Source of the DNA: Candidatus Mnemosynella biddleae
Lineage (GTDB): Archaea > Halobacteriota > Archaeoglobi > Mnemosynellales > Mnemosynellaceae
DNA length: 64,000 nucleotides
Direction: 5' to 3'
NCBI GenBank assembly: GCA_002011165.2
Contig: MTMI02000011.1
Span: 1 to 64,000 of the forward strand
Shown here: one piece after another, positions 38,602 through 47,493 of the stretch
How positions within the stretch are numbered: position 1 is the stretch's first letter
Layout of the letters: each line of letters begins with the position of its first letter
Program-made: the position numbers and the translations under genes
Notes under the pieces: model-generated
Told to the model about the DNA's origin: nothing
The model's input: the letters and a program-made list of their open reading frames with translations, nothing else
Databases searched by the model: none

Positions 38602-39279
38602 ATGCTTAGACAGAGATTTGTTCTCGATACAACTGCCCTCACTGATGTTCACATGAGGGAGAGTGAGGGATTCAAAAATCTTTGTGAAGGTATGCTTGCA
38701 ATTTTAGAGCTCATTGCAGAAGCAAGATTGAAGCTCGGGATAAGCTGTTATATACCGTATCCTACCGTTTACAACGAAGCTAAAAGCTTTGCAAAGAGAT
38801 ATGAATGTGGAGATGAGATTATAACCAAGATAGATACTTGGCTCGTGAAGAAGACTCCAGCAAGGTATGAGGTCAAAATACCTGCGGAAATCTTTTATGA
38901 ATATGTGGAAACAATGAGGGAAAGAATAAATAAGGGAATGGTAATTTCTGAGGATGCAATTTGGGAGCTCTCATCTGCAATCCTCTCTATAGATCCAAGG
39001 GAGCTCGGTAAGATGAGAAGAGAAGAACTTGAAAGGAACGTGATAGGTCCGATAATAGGAAAGTTCAGAGAAAAATACAGAGCTGCAACGAGACATGGAG
39101 TGCTTGACAGCGCTCCAGACATAGATGTTCTTCTTCTCGCTAAAGAACTTGATGCAGCTGTGGTTGCGAGCGATTTAGGAATTCAGAAATGGGCTCAGCG
39201 CATAGGCTTGAGATTTCTGGATGCAAGCTCTTTTCCTAAAATGATAAAAGAATATCTTGTGAAGGCGGGAGATGGTTAA
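38602..39279 (+). CDS. RNA ligase partner protein (PIN domain)
   Basis: 225 residues. The PIN-like fold starts [18 protein letters not shown], with further acidic sites near [22 protein letters not shown]. It belongs to the archaeal family commonly found beside an ATP-dependent RNA ligase, hence the name. No ligase gene is in this window. The ATG at 38602 has GGTG six bases upstream. It abuts hisS with no gap and likely shares a transcript with it. Confidence 0.8.
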   Translation: MLRQRFVLDTTALTDVHMRESEGFKNLCEGMLAILELIAEARLKLGISCYIPYPTVYNEAKSFAKRYECGDEIITKIDTWLVKKTPARYEVKIPAEIFYEYVETMRERINKGMVISEDAIWELSSAILSIDPRELGKMRREELERNVIGPIIGKFREKYRAATRHGVLDSAPDIDVLLLAKELDAAVVASDLGIQKWAQRIGLRFLDASSFPKMIKEYLVKAGDG

Positions 39280-40515
39280 ATGATCCAACGACCGAGAGGA
39301 ACTAGAGATTTCCTTCCTGAAGAGATGTTCAGCAGGAGAAAGATTGAGGAAAAGCTTCGAGAGATTGCCGAGAGGTGGGGTTATGCCGAGATCTCGACTC
39401 CAACTTTTGAACATTTAGAACTCTTTACAATGAAATCTGGAGAAAGCATCATCGAAGAGCTTTACACATTTAAAGATAAGGGTGGAAGAGACATAACTTT
39501 GAGACCCGAGATGACTGCACCGGTGACGAGAGTTTTTCTTAACGAGCTCAAATCTTCTCCGAGACCTCTGAGGTTTTATTACTTTGCGAACTGCTTCAGA
39601 TATGAAAGACCACAAAAAGGAAGATTTCGAGAGTTTTGGCAGTTTGGTGTTGAGCTCATAGGAAGCGATAAAGCTCTAGCTAATGCAGAGGTCATAGCTC
39701 TGGCTTGGGAAATGCTGAAATCTCTTGGAATTCAAGGAGATTTAAGAATAAATGATCTCTCCATCCTCAGAGAAAAATTGGGACATCTCTCTCAGGAAGA
39801 GCAGAACAAAGTTCTTAGGATGATAGATAAAAAAGATCTCGAATCCGTAAGAGAATTTCTCAGAGGAAAGATGGAAGAGAATGAAATTGGAGGTCTTCTG
39901 GAGCTTGTTAATTTTAGAGGATCTTACGAGGAGGCAGGAGAAATAGCTGAGATAAGCGAAACTCTGAGAGAACTCTGCGAACTTCTAGAAATTTATGAAG
40001 TTAACTATTCTGTGGATCTTGGGATTGCAAGAGGCTTGGATTATTATACTGGAGTCGTCTTTGAAATTTATGCTGAAGGGCTTGGAGCTCAGAATCAGAT
40101 ATGTGGGGGAGGATCCTACAACCTCGCGAGAGTCTTCTCAAGTATTGATGCTCCTTCTACAGGTTTTGCACTCGGGTTTGACAGAATTATGGAAATATGT
40201 GAGAAGAAGGCAGAAATTTCGAAACCTCTCGTTCTTGTTTCCACAGATGGTGTGAAAAAAGAAGCAATAAGGCTGGCAATGGAAATAAGGGAGAAGTGGC
40301 CTGTGGTCATTGACGTGATGGGTAGATCTCTCTCAGCCCAGATGAGATATGCGAATTCCATAGGAGCTGAATTTGTGTTAATAGTTGGAGAAAAAGAACT
40401 TCAAAAAAGAAAGCTCACTTTAAGAGATATGAGGAGTGGGGAGCAGGTTGAGATAAACTTTGAGGAACTTCTTGAACTCTTAGATAAAAAACGTGAAGAC
40501 AGAGTATGCGATTAG
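39280..40515 (+). CDS. hisS: Histidyl-tRNA synthetase
   Basis: 411 residues, class II. Motifs: RPRGTRDFLPEEM at the start, LRPEMTAPVTRVF (motif 2 approach), RYERPQKGRFREFWQFGVE (motif 2), the histidine loops RGLDYYTGVVFE and GGGSYN, and GFALGFDRIME (motif 3). A C-terminal anticodon domain follows (PLVLVSTDGVKKEA). Normal length. The 3' end overlaps the convergent pilus gene by 36 bases, one of the longest overlaps in the window. Confidence 0.97.
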   Translation: MIQRPRGTRDFLPEEMFSRRKIEEKLREIAERWGYAEISTPTFEHLELFTMKSGESIIEELYTFKDKGGRDITLRPEMTAPVTRVFLNELKSSPRPLRFYYFANCFRYERPQKGRFREFWQFGVELIGSDKALANAEVIALAWEMLKSLGIQGDLRINDLSILREKLGHLSQEEQNKVLRMIDKKDLESVREFLRGKMEENEIGGLLELVNFRGSYEEAGEIAEISETLRELCELLEIYEVNYSVDLGIARGLDYYTGVVFEIYAEGLGAQNQICGGGSYNLARVFSSIDAPSTGFALGFDRIMEICEKKAEISKPLVLVSTDGVKKEAIRLAMEIREKWPVVIDVMGRSLSAQMRYANSIGAEFVLIVGEKELQKRKLTLRDMRSGEQVEINFEELLELLDKKREDRVCD

Positions 40516-41391
40516 CACGAGGATTACAGAATGTTTTATACCCAAGAAAACACTACCCTCTCCCATTTTCCCTGCTATAAGTCCGGAAAAGAATGCTTGA
40601 ATGATTGAAGAATGAAAGAAAATTTTTTCGATCTCTTTCGAAGAGACATTAAAGGAGAAACCCCCGAGAGTCGTTCCACTAGCTGAGACTTTTGCAATCT
40701 CAGGTATGAACATCTTGGCGAGAACCGCAACGACGAAGAGGAAGACAAGAAACGAGATATAAACGATAAGCGTGTACATAAACATATTCCCTCTCCTCTC
40801 CTCCTCTAAAAGCTTCATCTCTTTTGCATCTCTTGCCGCAGAGGTTATCACATCTTCGAAATTTCCTCCTGAAATGTTGGCTTGAAGGATGAGTGAAACA
40901 GTTCTTTTTATCAGGTTACTCTTCACTCTTTCCGCAAATCTCTGAAAAACATCGTTGAATGGAATGCCCCAAGAGATCAAATTACCCATTCTCCTGAGTT
41001 CATCGTTCAGTGCTCCGTAATCTCTCTTTGCAACTGTGATTAGAGCTTCAGAAAGCGTCATTCCCGCTCTTGTAACATCTGTGAGATCTCTGATAAAATC
41101 TATGAATCTGTCCTCCATCTTTCTCCATCTCCTGTCATACCAGTCATAGAGAAAGCCAACTGGAGCGATGGAAATGAGAATTGAAATTATCACTAGATCA
41201 TCGAGAAATTCCTCACTTTTTAAATTCATGAATCCTATAAGGAAGAAAACTGAGGAAAAAGAGATCGAGAATATTGCGGAAGTAAGAGGGTTCCTTCTAA
41301 TCATCTCTCTTGGTTCTCTGAGAACCCTCATCCACATCATTCGCTTTTTTGCTTCTTCTATCTGGGAGACAAGTGGATCTTTGAAACTCAT
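40480..41391 (-). CDS. Type II secretion/type IV pilus F-family membrane protein (second)
   Basis: 303 residues with a GspF/TadC-like core (MGNLISWGIPFNDVFQRFAERV, then ILQANISGGNFEDVITSAARDAKEM) between membrane helices. It would sit at the base of a pilus-like machine next to the ATPase. It overlaps the previous GspF-like gene by four bases, so the platform is made from two unequal halves, as in many archaeal systems. No pilin or prepilin peptidase is seen nearby. Confidence 0.85.
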   Translation of the reverse strand: MSFKDPLVSQIEEAKKRMMWMRVLREPREMIRRNPLTSAIFSISFSSVFFLIGFMNLKSEEFLDDLVIISILISIAPVGFLYDWYDRRWRKMEDRFIDFIRDLTDVTRAGMTLSEALITVAKRDYGALNDELRRMGNLISWGIPFNDVFQRFAERVKSNLIKRTVSLILQANISGGNFEDVITSAARDAKEMKLLEEERRGNMFMYTLIVYISFLVFLFVVAVLAKMFIPEIAKVSASGTTLGGFSFNVSSKEIEKIFFHSSIIQAFFSGLIAGKMGEGSVFLGIKHSVILVLIAYSVFTFFI

Positions 41392-42245
41392 TTGTAAACC
41401 TCCGGAGTAACGACATCAAGAATAACTATGAAGATCGTACTTAGGAAGGGGATGAGGACATAACCTATGAGATAAAGAGGTGTTAGACTCGCTCCAGAGA
41501 TCATTCCCATGACCACAAGAATGACTATAAGGAAGAGAGGTCCAGCAACAAATCCTGTAACATAGACTTCTGCTAGAAGGCTTAACAATTCGAGGTATTC
41601 TTTCTGCATTTGTCTATTCTCAACCGTATACTGCTCTGCTTTAGTGTTTAAATACTGAAGAAACTCTCCTCCAGAGAGATCTGTGACAAGAACTCCTTCT
41701 GAAAACTCTCGAAGCCTAGCAGAAGGCGTCGTCTCTGAAAGGTTTTGTAAAGCGGTTATGAGATCTCTCCCAAATATTTTCATTTCTCTAACAAGATATT
41801 TCATTTCTTTACTTAGCTCTCCGTAGATAGGGTTCTCTGCAATTTTTTCGAAGATATCGTGGGGGGAAACTCCCGCTTTTGCCAGTACGAGCATGTAGCT
41901 AACTGCATGAAACATCATTGCATCTATACTTCTTTTTCTTCCCGAGATTTTTGCGAGAAGGTACAGGTGAAATGTCAAGAAAGTTAAAGCTGAGACAACC
42001 AATCCCCCAAGTGGTGAGAGGAGAAGATTGGAATGGAATAAGAAAAAGGATAAAAAAGTTCCTATAAGGAAGGAGAGGGTGGAACAGAGAAGGGCGGAGG
42101 AAACATAAATCTCGAGAGGTACATAAATTCTGGCCCTTATCAGATTATCTCTCATCCACTCAAATTTACTTCTGTTCCTTCTTACCCAATTCCCGAAAGT
42201 TCTGAAGGCAATTTGGATGAATTTTTCAACGAACTTTTCTATCAT
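41388..42245 (-). CDS. Type II secretion/type IV pilus F-family membrane protein (first)
   Basis: 285 residues. Two N-terminal membrane helices (near 45-95), a cytosolic GspF-like helical domain (FHAVSYMLVLAKAGVSPHDIF, then VTDLSGGEFLQYLNTKAEQY) and C-terminal helices. It pairs with the downstream F-family protein to form the inner platform. Starts four bases before the end of the ATPase gene (ATGA junction), so the three are translationally coupled. Confidence 0.85.
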   Translation of the reverse strand: MIEKFVEKFIQIAFRTFGNWVRRNRSKFEWMRDNLIRARIYVPLEIYVSSALLCSTLSFLIGTFLSFFLFHSNLLLSPLGGLVVSALTFLTFHLYLLAKISGRKRSIDAMMFHAVSYMLVLAKAGVSPHDIFEKIAENPIYGELSKEMKYLVREMKIFGRDLITALQNLSETTPSARLREFSEGVLVTDLSGGEFLQYLNTKAEQYTVENRQMQKEYLELLSLLAEVYVTGFVAGPLFLIVILVVMGMISGASLTPLYLIGYVLIPFLSTIFIVILDVVTPEVYK

Positions 42246-43873
42246 TTCTCTTCCTTAACCCTCCTTAGAATTTTCTCAGGAGCTCTGTAGTAAGTGACAA
42301 TCACTTTCGTGACGTCTCTGTAGTTCTTTATACCTTTTCTCCTCATCCATTCCAGAATCTCATACCTTCTTTTCAGCTCCTCCTTCAGCTCCTCATCACT
42401 CCAGCCACGCTGAGCTTTTATTTCTTCAAGCACGAAAGATCTTCCGGTGTATCTGAATTCTTTTTTCACCGCATCCCAAAGGAAAACATCATTCGTTATC
42501 AGCTCACCGGTTCTGGCATCCAGTCCAACCACTTCAGTAATGGTCTTACATCTTCTAACTCTCTTGTCATTCTCTCTCACTTGTACTTGAACTGAAACTA
42601 TATCGAGATGTTGAATCATGATTCTCGGAATGTTTATAGGAGGATTCTCAAGTCTGTGAACCACTGATTCAACGGAGTCGCCATGAATTGTTGAGAAGGT
42701 TGAATGTCCTGTTGCCATTGCTTGGAATAGAACATAGGCCTCCTCCCCCCTAACCTCTCCGAGAATTATGTATTCCGGTCTCTGTCGTAAGGCAGCTCTG
42801 AGAAGGTCGTACATATCTATCTCTCCCGTTGCACCCTCGATAAAAGTCTCTCGTGTGACACTGGGGATCCAGTTCGGATGTGGAAGATTTATCTCCCTCG
42901 TATCTTCAATTGAAACGATCTTCATTTCTGGTCTAATGAAAAGTGCAGTTGCATTCAGCGATGTTGTTTTTCCTGAGGCAGTCCCTCCTGCGAACATTAT
43001 GTTTCTTCCAGCGTCCACAGCCAGCCAGAAGTAGGCCATCATCTCTCCTGAGAAAGTTCCCAGTTCAATGAGTTCAGGAGGAGTTATAGGCTCAATTCTG
43101 AATTTTCTTATTGTGAATGTACTTCCTCTTGTTGTGACCTCTCTTCCGAAAGTAAGCTGCACTCGTGAACCATCAGGAAGGGTCGCATCTATGAGAGGAT
43201 TGCTAATCGATATGTGTTTTCCCGAAATCTGCGCAAGTCTTATCACGAAGTAATCCAGCTCCTCCTCACTTTTGAAAATGACATTGGTTTTCAGAGATTC
43301 ATGCTTCCTGTGATATACAAAAACTGGAATTTCTGGACCGTCGCAAGAGACATCCTCAATGTAGACATCTCTCATTATCGGATCTATCTTTCCGAAACCA
43401 AGAAAATCCCTCAGGATGTAGTATTCCACTTTACTTTTAGACCTCTCTGACACCTTTATACCATATTTTTTAAACATCTCTTCCATCTTTTCAAGAAGAT
43501 AGTTTTTTGCTCCACCTTTTTTTAGCTCTCTGAGATCTACATCAATACTTTCCACAAGAAACTCCTTCAGCTCGCTTACGAGCATGCTCTCTCCTTCAGT
43601 CAACTCGGGTTCGAGAACTTCATATATTCGTTCATGCGTTTCCTGATCATATGATATTCTCACATAAGCATGAGGCGGATTAACAGCGTAGAACTCAATC
43701 TCCTCTCTTTTGGGAATTTCAGGAAGTTTTATCTCTTCAGAAATTTCCTCATGTTTTATGGTCTCTTTTATCACCTCCTCCCAGACTTTACTGATCTCTT
43801 CTTCGATCTCCTTCTCTCTTTCCGAAATTTCCAGTTCTTCTGCAATTTTTTTCGCCCATTCATCCTCTCCCAT
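42242..43873 (-). CDS. Type IV pilus/secretion ATPase (TadA/VirB11/GspE superfamily)
   Basis: 543 residues. An acidic N-terminal domain is followed by the NTPase core: Walker A FAGGTASGKTTSLNATA, Asp box (VSIEDTREINLPHPN), Walker B IILGEVRGEEAYVL and His box GHSTFSTIHGD. It powers assembly of a type IV pilus-like or archaellum-like filament. The ATG at 43873 is preferred to the GTG at 43882. Encoded ahead of two GspF-like proteins; whether the machine makes pili, secretes or takes up DNA is unknown. Confidence 0.93.
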   Translation of the reverse strand: MGEDEWAKKIAEELEISEREKEIEEEISKVWEEVIKETIKHEEISEEIKLPEIPKREEIEFYAVNPPHAYVRISYDQETHERIYEVLEPELTEGESMLVSELKEFLVESIDVDLRELKKGGAKNYLLEKMEEMFKKYGIKVSERSKSKVEYYILRDFLGFGKIDPIMRDVYIEDVSCDGPEIPVFVYHRKHESLKTNVIFKSEEELDYFVIRLAQISGKHISISNPLIDATLPDGSRVQLTFGREVTTRGSTFTIRKFRIEPITPPELIELGTFSGEMMAYFWLAVDAGRNIMFAGGTASGKTTSLNATALFIRPEMKIVSIEDTREINLPHPNWIPSVTRETFIEGATGEIDMYDLLRAALRQRPEYIILGEVRGEEAYVLFQAMATGHSTFSTIHGDSVESVVHRLENPPINIPRIMIQHLDIVSVQVQVRENDKRVRRCKTITEVVGLDARTGELITNDVFLWDAVKKEFRYTGRSFVLEEIKAQRGWSDEELKEELKRRYEILEWMRRKGIKNYRDVTKVIVTYYRAPEKILRRVKEEK

Positions 43874-43934
43874 CGTTTTCACTCTCTGCCAAAATTTTTT
43901 ATTCTCTCTAACATTTTAAATATGATGTCTCTCC

Positions 43935-44825
43935 ATGAAGCTCGTCTTTCTGTCCGGTGGTACTGGAACTCCGAAACTTTTGAGGGGTGTGAAGAACTGT
44001 GAGTTCTCAGTGGTTGTGAATACTGCTGAAGATCTTTGGATCTCTGGTAATTATGTCTCTCCAGATATCGATACAGTCATATACACTCTCGCTGGACTCA
44101 TTGATGAGGAAAGGTGGTGGGGAATAAGGAATGACACATTTTTGGTTCATGAATTCCTTAATTCTCTCGGTTTCCACGAGTTAATGGCAATAGGCGACAG
44201 AGACAGATGTACTCACATAATAAGGTCGGAAATTCTCAGAAATGGAGGGACTCTGAGTGAAGCAACGAAAATTCTCTGTAGAATCTACGGACTCTCTGAG
44301 ATTATTTTTCCAATGACCAATTCGAGAGTTACTACTGTCATATCAACGTCTGAAGGGGGGATGCACTTTCAGGAGTTTTTAATCTCTAAAGGGGGAAAAC
44401 CAGAAGTTCTCAATGTCAGATTTGAAGGTTTGGAAGATGCAAAGCCTTTAGAAGAGGTTCGATATAAGATAGAAGAATGCGATGCAGTTGTTATAGGTCC
44501 TTCAAACCCTGTGACGAGCATTTATCCAATTGTTGAGATTTACAGAAAGAATCTCAAAAGAAAATTTGTCCTCGCTGTGAGTCCATTTTCTGGAGACAAA
44601 CCATTCAGTGGACCAGCTGGAAAGTTCATGAAAGCTCTGGGATTTGAAGCAACTACAAAGGGTATGATTGAATTCCTCGGCGATATTTTGAATTTCGTAA
44701 TTCACGATCTCAGAGATTCACCTGTGGAATTTCCCTCTTTAAGAACCAACACTTTCATGCAATCGAAGGAGGACAGCGAGAGACTATTTGAAGTTGTTTT
44801 GAAAGTCATCTCAGAGCACGTTTAA
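43935..44825 (+). CDS. cofD: 2-phospho-L-lactate transferase (F420 synthesis)
   Basis: 296 residues. Joins the activated phospholactyl group to FO to give F420-0. The start KLVFLSGGTGTPKLLRGV, NTAEDLWISGNYVSPDIDT and GIRNDTFLVHEFL are hallmarks. A TATA-like ATTTTAAATATG lies directly upstream, so the message is probably leaderless. It runs into the convergent cofC with a 20-base 3' overlap, so the transferase and the guanylyltransferase that feeds it are encoded face to face. Confidence 0.95.
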   Translation: MKLVFLSGGTGTPKLLRGVKNCEFSVVVNTAEDLWISGNYVSPDIDTVIYTLAGLIDEERWWGIRNDTFLVHEFLNSLGFHELMAIGDRDRCTHIIRSEILRNGGTLSEATKILCRIYGLSEIIFPMTNSRVTTVISTSEGGMHFQEFLISKGGKPEVLNVRFEGLEDAKPLEEVRYKIEECDAVVIGPSNPVTSIYPIVEIYRKNLKRKFVLAVSPFSGDKPFSGPAGKFMKALGFEATTKGMIEFLGDILNFVIHDLRDSPVEFPSLRTNTFMQSKEDSERLFEVVLKVISEHV

Positions 44826-45378
44826 GTCTCATCTCTCTTTCATCAAGAACGAAAAGTTCTCTCAGAAATTCCGCAGATTTTCCGTTTCCGTGAATCCAGA
44901 GATCTATGAGATCAGAGGGATAGTCTATATCTGAGGAGACGTAGAAGGAGTCGTAGATTGATATACTCATGTCTCTTCTCAGAGCTTCAAAAACGTGCTT
45001 CACAAAACTTGCACCTTCGAAATGAAATGAAAATTCGAAAGCTCTCTTCAAAAAAAGTGCGTTTGTGCCACCTCTCCTCCCAGGTGCTATCACAACATCA
45101 CTCGGGTTTTCGAGAATGTCTTTAAGATTCTCCTCTCTTATTAATGGAACATCAGATGCGAGAATAAGCGTCTCTCCTTCTTTGAGGTTTTTTCTGAGAA
45201 TCTCATTTAATTCTCCCCTCTCGGTTATTACTCTAGGTTCTTCTCCCACTCTTCTCACGATATCCAAAACGTCTTCAAGCATGAGCTTTGAGAGGGCCTC
45301 TCGCTCCTCCTCATTGAGAATCTCGGAGAGTCTCGATTTCGGTGAAATTGGATTGTAGGGAATTAATACATCAGTCAT
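44806..45378 (-). CDS. cofC: 2-phospho-L-lactate guanylyltransferase (F420 synthesis)
   Basis: 190 residues. Activates 2-phospholactate (or an analogue) with GTP for CofD. Features: VLIPYNPISPKSRLSEIL, ILASDVPLI and APGRRGGTNALFL. The first two are the nucleotidyltransferase dinucleotide and metal sites. The ATG at 45378 has GGAGAGAG upstream; an open frame extends further but overlaps the cofG gene and its promoter. Divergent from cofG across a perfect inverted repeat. Confidence 0.9.
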   Translation of the reverse strand: MTDVLIPYNPISPKSRLSEILNEEEREALSKLMLEDVLDIVRRVGEEPRVITERGELNEILRKNLKEGETLILASDVPLIREENLKDILENPSDVVIAPGRRGGTNALFLKRAFEFSFHFEGASFVKHVFEALRRDMSISIYDSFYVSSDIDYPSDLIDLWIHGNGKSAEFLRELFVLDEREMRLKRALR

Positions 45379-45408
45379 TTTTCTCTCTCCAACAACTCTT
45401 TTCTTCAC

Positions 45409-45437
45409 TTTTACTTCGTGAAGTAAAAAATTTATAG
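45409..45437. promoter_or_regulatory. Perfect inverted repeat and shared TATA between cofC and cofG
   Basis: Arms TTTTACTTC (45409-45417) and GAAGTAAAA (45420-45428) are perfect complements around GT. Directly beside them, AATTTATAG (45429-45437) reads as a TATA box rightwards for cofG. Its complement CTATAAATT serves leftwards for cofC. A protein bound to the repeat would touch the TATA region of both genes. The repeat is read from the sequence; regulation is inferred. Confidence 0.55.
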
Positions 45438-45459
45438 AAGTCGAGGAGACTTCAACTTT

Positions 45460-46455
45460 GTGTCTCCTTATGTGACCTTCTGCAAAAACGTTTTCATACC
45501 GCTCACAAATATCTGCAGAAATAGATGCCATTATTGCGGGTTCAGAAAAAATCCCGAAGAGTATGATGCAATCCTCATGACACCTGAAGAGGTTGAAAGA
45601 ATTTTGAAGAGCAGAGAAGACGCAACAGAAGCTCTTTTCACTCTCGGAGAGAGAGCTGATGAGTTTGAGAGCGTTAAAAAAGCTCTCGAAGAAATTGGCT
45701 TCGACTCCATGTTCGATTATGTTGTGGAGATGAACAAGCTCGCAATAGAATACGGGATGTTACCCCATACGAACATGGGCATCCTCTCATTGCGGGAGAT
45801 GAGGAAACTCAAGAGATTCAACGCTAGCTTGGGACTCATGCTCGAAACAACCGCAGAGTTGAAAGCTCACGAGAACTCTCCAGGCAAAAATCCTCTTTTG
45901 AGGCTGAAAATGATAGAAAATGCAGGTAAGCTTAAAATTCCGTTTACTACTGGCATCTTAATTGGGATAGGAGAGTGCTGGAAGGATAGAATCGAATCAC
46001 TCAGAAGAATTGCAGAACTCCATACCAAATACAGGCATATTCAAGAAGTCATCATTCAGGGGTTTTCTCCAAAGAAAAACACACCGATGGAGAACTGGAA
46101 AGCTCCAAGCGATGAGGAGGTCTTCAAAGTGGTAAGGATTGCGAGGAAAATACTTCCTTCTGACATTTCAATTCAGGTCCCTCCTAATATCCACAACCCT
46201 TACAGAGCTGTGATTTATGGTGCAAATGATCTCGGAGGAATATCTTCTGTGACTGTGGATTATATAAATCCAGAGCACCATTGGCCTTCTGAGGATGAGA
46301 TCAGAATTCAGCTCAGAGGAATTCCAGTGAGAAGAAGACTCTCCATCTATCCATCCTTCATTCTTAAGAAGTGGTATTCTGCAGAGATATCTCATTTGAT
46401 ATCGCTCTATGCTGATGAGGAGGGTTACGAAGATGATGAGCGTCTCGGAGCTTAG
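45460..46455 (+). CDS. cofG: FO synthase subunit 1, radical SAM (CofG)
   Basis: 331 residues. Radical SAM cysteines Cys19/Cys23/Cys26 (NICRNRCHYCGF) lie very near the start, as in CofG. GYGMLPHTNMG-type (here EYGMLPHTNMGILS), LMLETTAELKAHENSPGKNP and QGFSPKKNTPM are typical. With CofH it builds the deazaflavin FO. Start is a GTG at 45460, near-leaderless, with AATTTATAG 23-31 bases upstream. Overlaps cofH by about 23 bases. Confidence 0.93.
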   Translation: MSPYVTFCKNVFIPLTNICRNRCHYCGFRKNPEEYDAILMTPEEVERILKSREDATEALFTLGERADEFESVKKALEEIGFDSMFDYVVEMNKLAIEYGMLPHTNMGILSLREMRKLKRFNASLGLMLETTAELKAHENSPGKNPLLRLKMIENAGKLKIPFTTGILIGIGECWKDRIESLRRIAELHTKYRHIQEVIIQGFSPKKNTPMENWKAPSDEEVFKVVRIARKILPSDISIQVPPNIHNPYRAVIYGANDLGGISSVTVDYINPEHHWPSEDEIRIQLRGIPVRRRLSIYPSFILKKWYSAEISHLISLYADEEGYEDDERLGA

Positions 46456-47440
46456 AGAGATGAATGCTGAAGAGATAATATCATTCGCAGATGATTTGAG
46501 GAGAAGAAGCATTGGTGATACTGTCACGTATGTTGTCAACAGGAACATAAACTTCACGAATATTTGCATTGGAAACTGCAGGTTCTGCTCCTTTAAGCAT
46601 GCTTACAGTCCCTTCTTCTTGAGCATTGAGGAGATTCTCAAGAAGGTAAGAGAAGCAGTCGAAATAGGTGTAACTGAAATATGCATTCAAGGCGGCCTTC
46701 ATCCGAGGATGGAGGTTGAAGATTATGCTAAAATTCTCGAAACAATAAAAAATGAGTTTCCAGAGCTTCATCTTCATGCTTTTTCTCCAATGGAGATTTT
46801 TCATGCTTCAAGAAATTCAGGAATTTCAATTGAAGAAACTCTTTCAAGACTCAAAGATGCAGGACTGGACAGCATGCCGGGAACAGCTGCGGAAATTCTC
46901 GTCGATGAGATTCGGGAGATCATATGTCCTCACAAGATTAAAACTGAAGAGTGGGTCGAAATCATTAAAACTGCCCATCAACTTGGAATTCCCACCACAG
47001 CCACAATGATGTTTGGGCATGTAGAGGAAATGGATCACAGAATAAGACATCTTATGATCATAAGGGAAATTCAGAAGGAAACAAGAGGCTTTACAGAGTT
47101 CGTTCTTCTTCCTTTTATGAGGGAGAATAATGAGCTTGGGAAGGTCTCTAAAGGTCTCTCTTTCAAGGAGATCGCTCTTACTCATGCAATTTCAAGAATC
47201 CTTCTCCATCCCCTCATAAAGAACATTCAGACCTCTTGGGTGAAGCTCGGAGTTGAGAATGCACTCAAGATGCTCTTCTGTGGAGCAAACGATTTTGGAG
47301 GAACTCTGATGGAGGAAAACATTTCAAGAGCTGCGGGAGGGAAAGCGGGTGAATATTTACCGAAGGAAAAAATCGAAAACTTGATAAGAAGTGTTGGAAG
47401 GATACCAAGGCAGAGAGATACACTCTACAATTTGCTCTGA
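46433..47440 (+). CDS. cofH: FO synthase subunit 2, radical SAM (CofH)
   Basis: 335 residues. Radical SAM cysteines Cys45/Cys49/Cys52 (ICIGNCRFCSF); also CIQGGLHPRMEVEDY, SMPGTAAEIL and TATMMFGHVE, which identify CofH rather than the related MqnC/MqnE. Couples tyrosine-derived radical to 5-amino-6-ribitylaminouracil. The ATG at 46433 has GAGGAGGG eight bases upstream; an earlier ATG at 46409 is less likely. Co-transcribed with cofG. Confidence 0.93.
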   Translation: MMSVSELREMNAEEIISFADDLRRRSIGDTVTYVVNRNINFTNICIGNCRFCSFKHAYSPFFLSIEEILKKVREAVEIGVTEICIQGGLHPRMEVEDYAKILETIKNEFPELHLHAFSPMEIFHASRNSGISIEETLSRLKDAGLDSMPGTAAEILVDEIREIICPHKIKTEEWVEIIKTAHQLGIPTTATMMFGHVEEMDHRIRHLMIIREIQKETRGFTEFVLLPFMRENNELGKVSKGLSFKEIALTHAISRILLHPLIKNIQTSWVKLGVENALKMLFCGANDFGGTLMEENISRAAGGKAGEYLPKEKIENLIRSVGRIPRQRDTLYNLL

Positions 47441-47465
47441 TTTTTTAGGGAAAAATTAGAAAAAA

Positions 47466-47486
47466 GTTAAATATTAACACTGTTAA
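47466..47486. promoter_or_regulatory. Candidate copper-cluster operator 1
   Basis: Overlapping inverted repeats GTTAA-ATA-TTAAC (47466-47478) and TTAAC-ACT-GTTAA (47474-47486) lie 8-28 bases before the methyltransferase ATG, on top of the likely TATA and start-of-transcription region. The second element recurs at two other promoters of this cluster. Confidence 0.6.
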
Positions 47487-47493
47487 CTAAAGG

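Noticed and set aside
45379-45531. Upstream extension of cofC
   Set aside because: It would run through the cofG start, the palindrome and the TATA box; the CofC family starts at ATG 45378 with a good SD.
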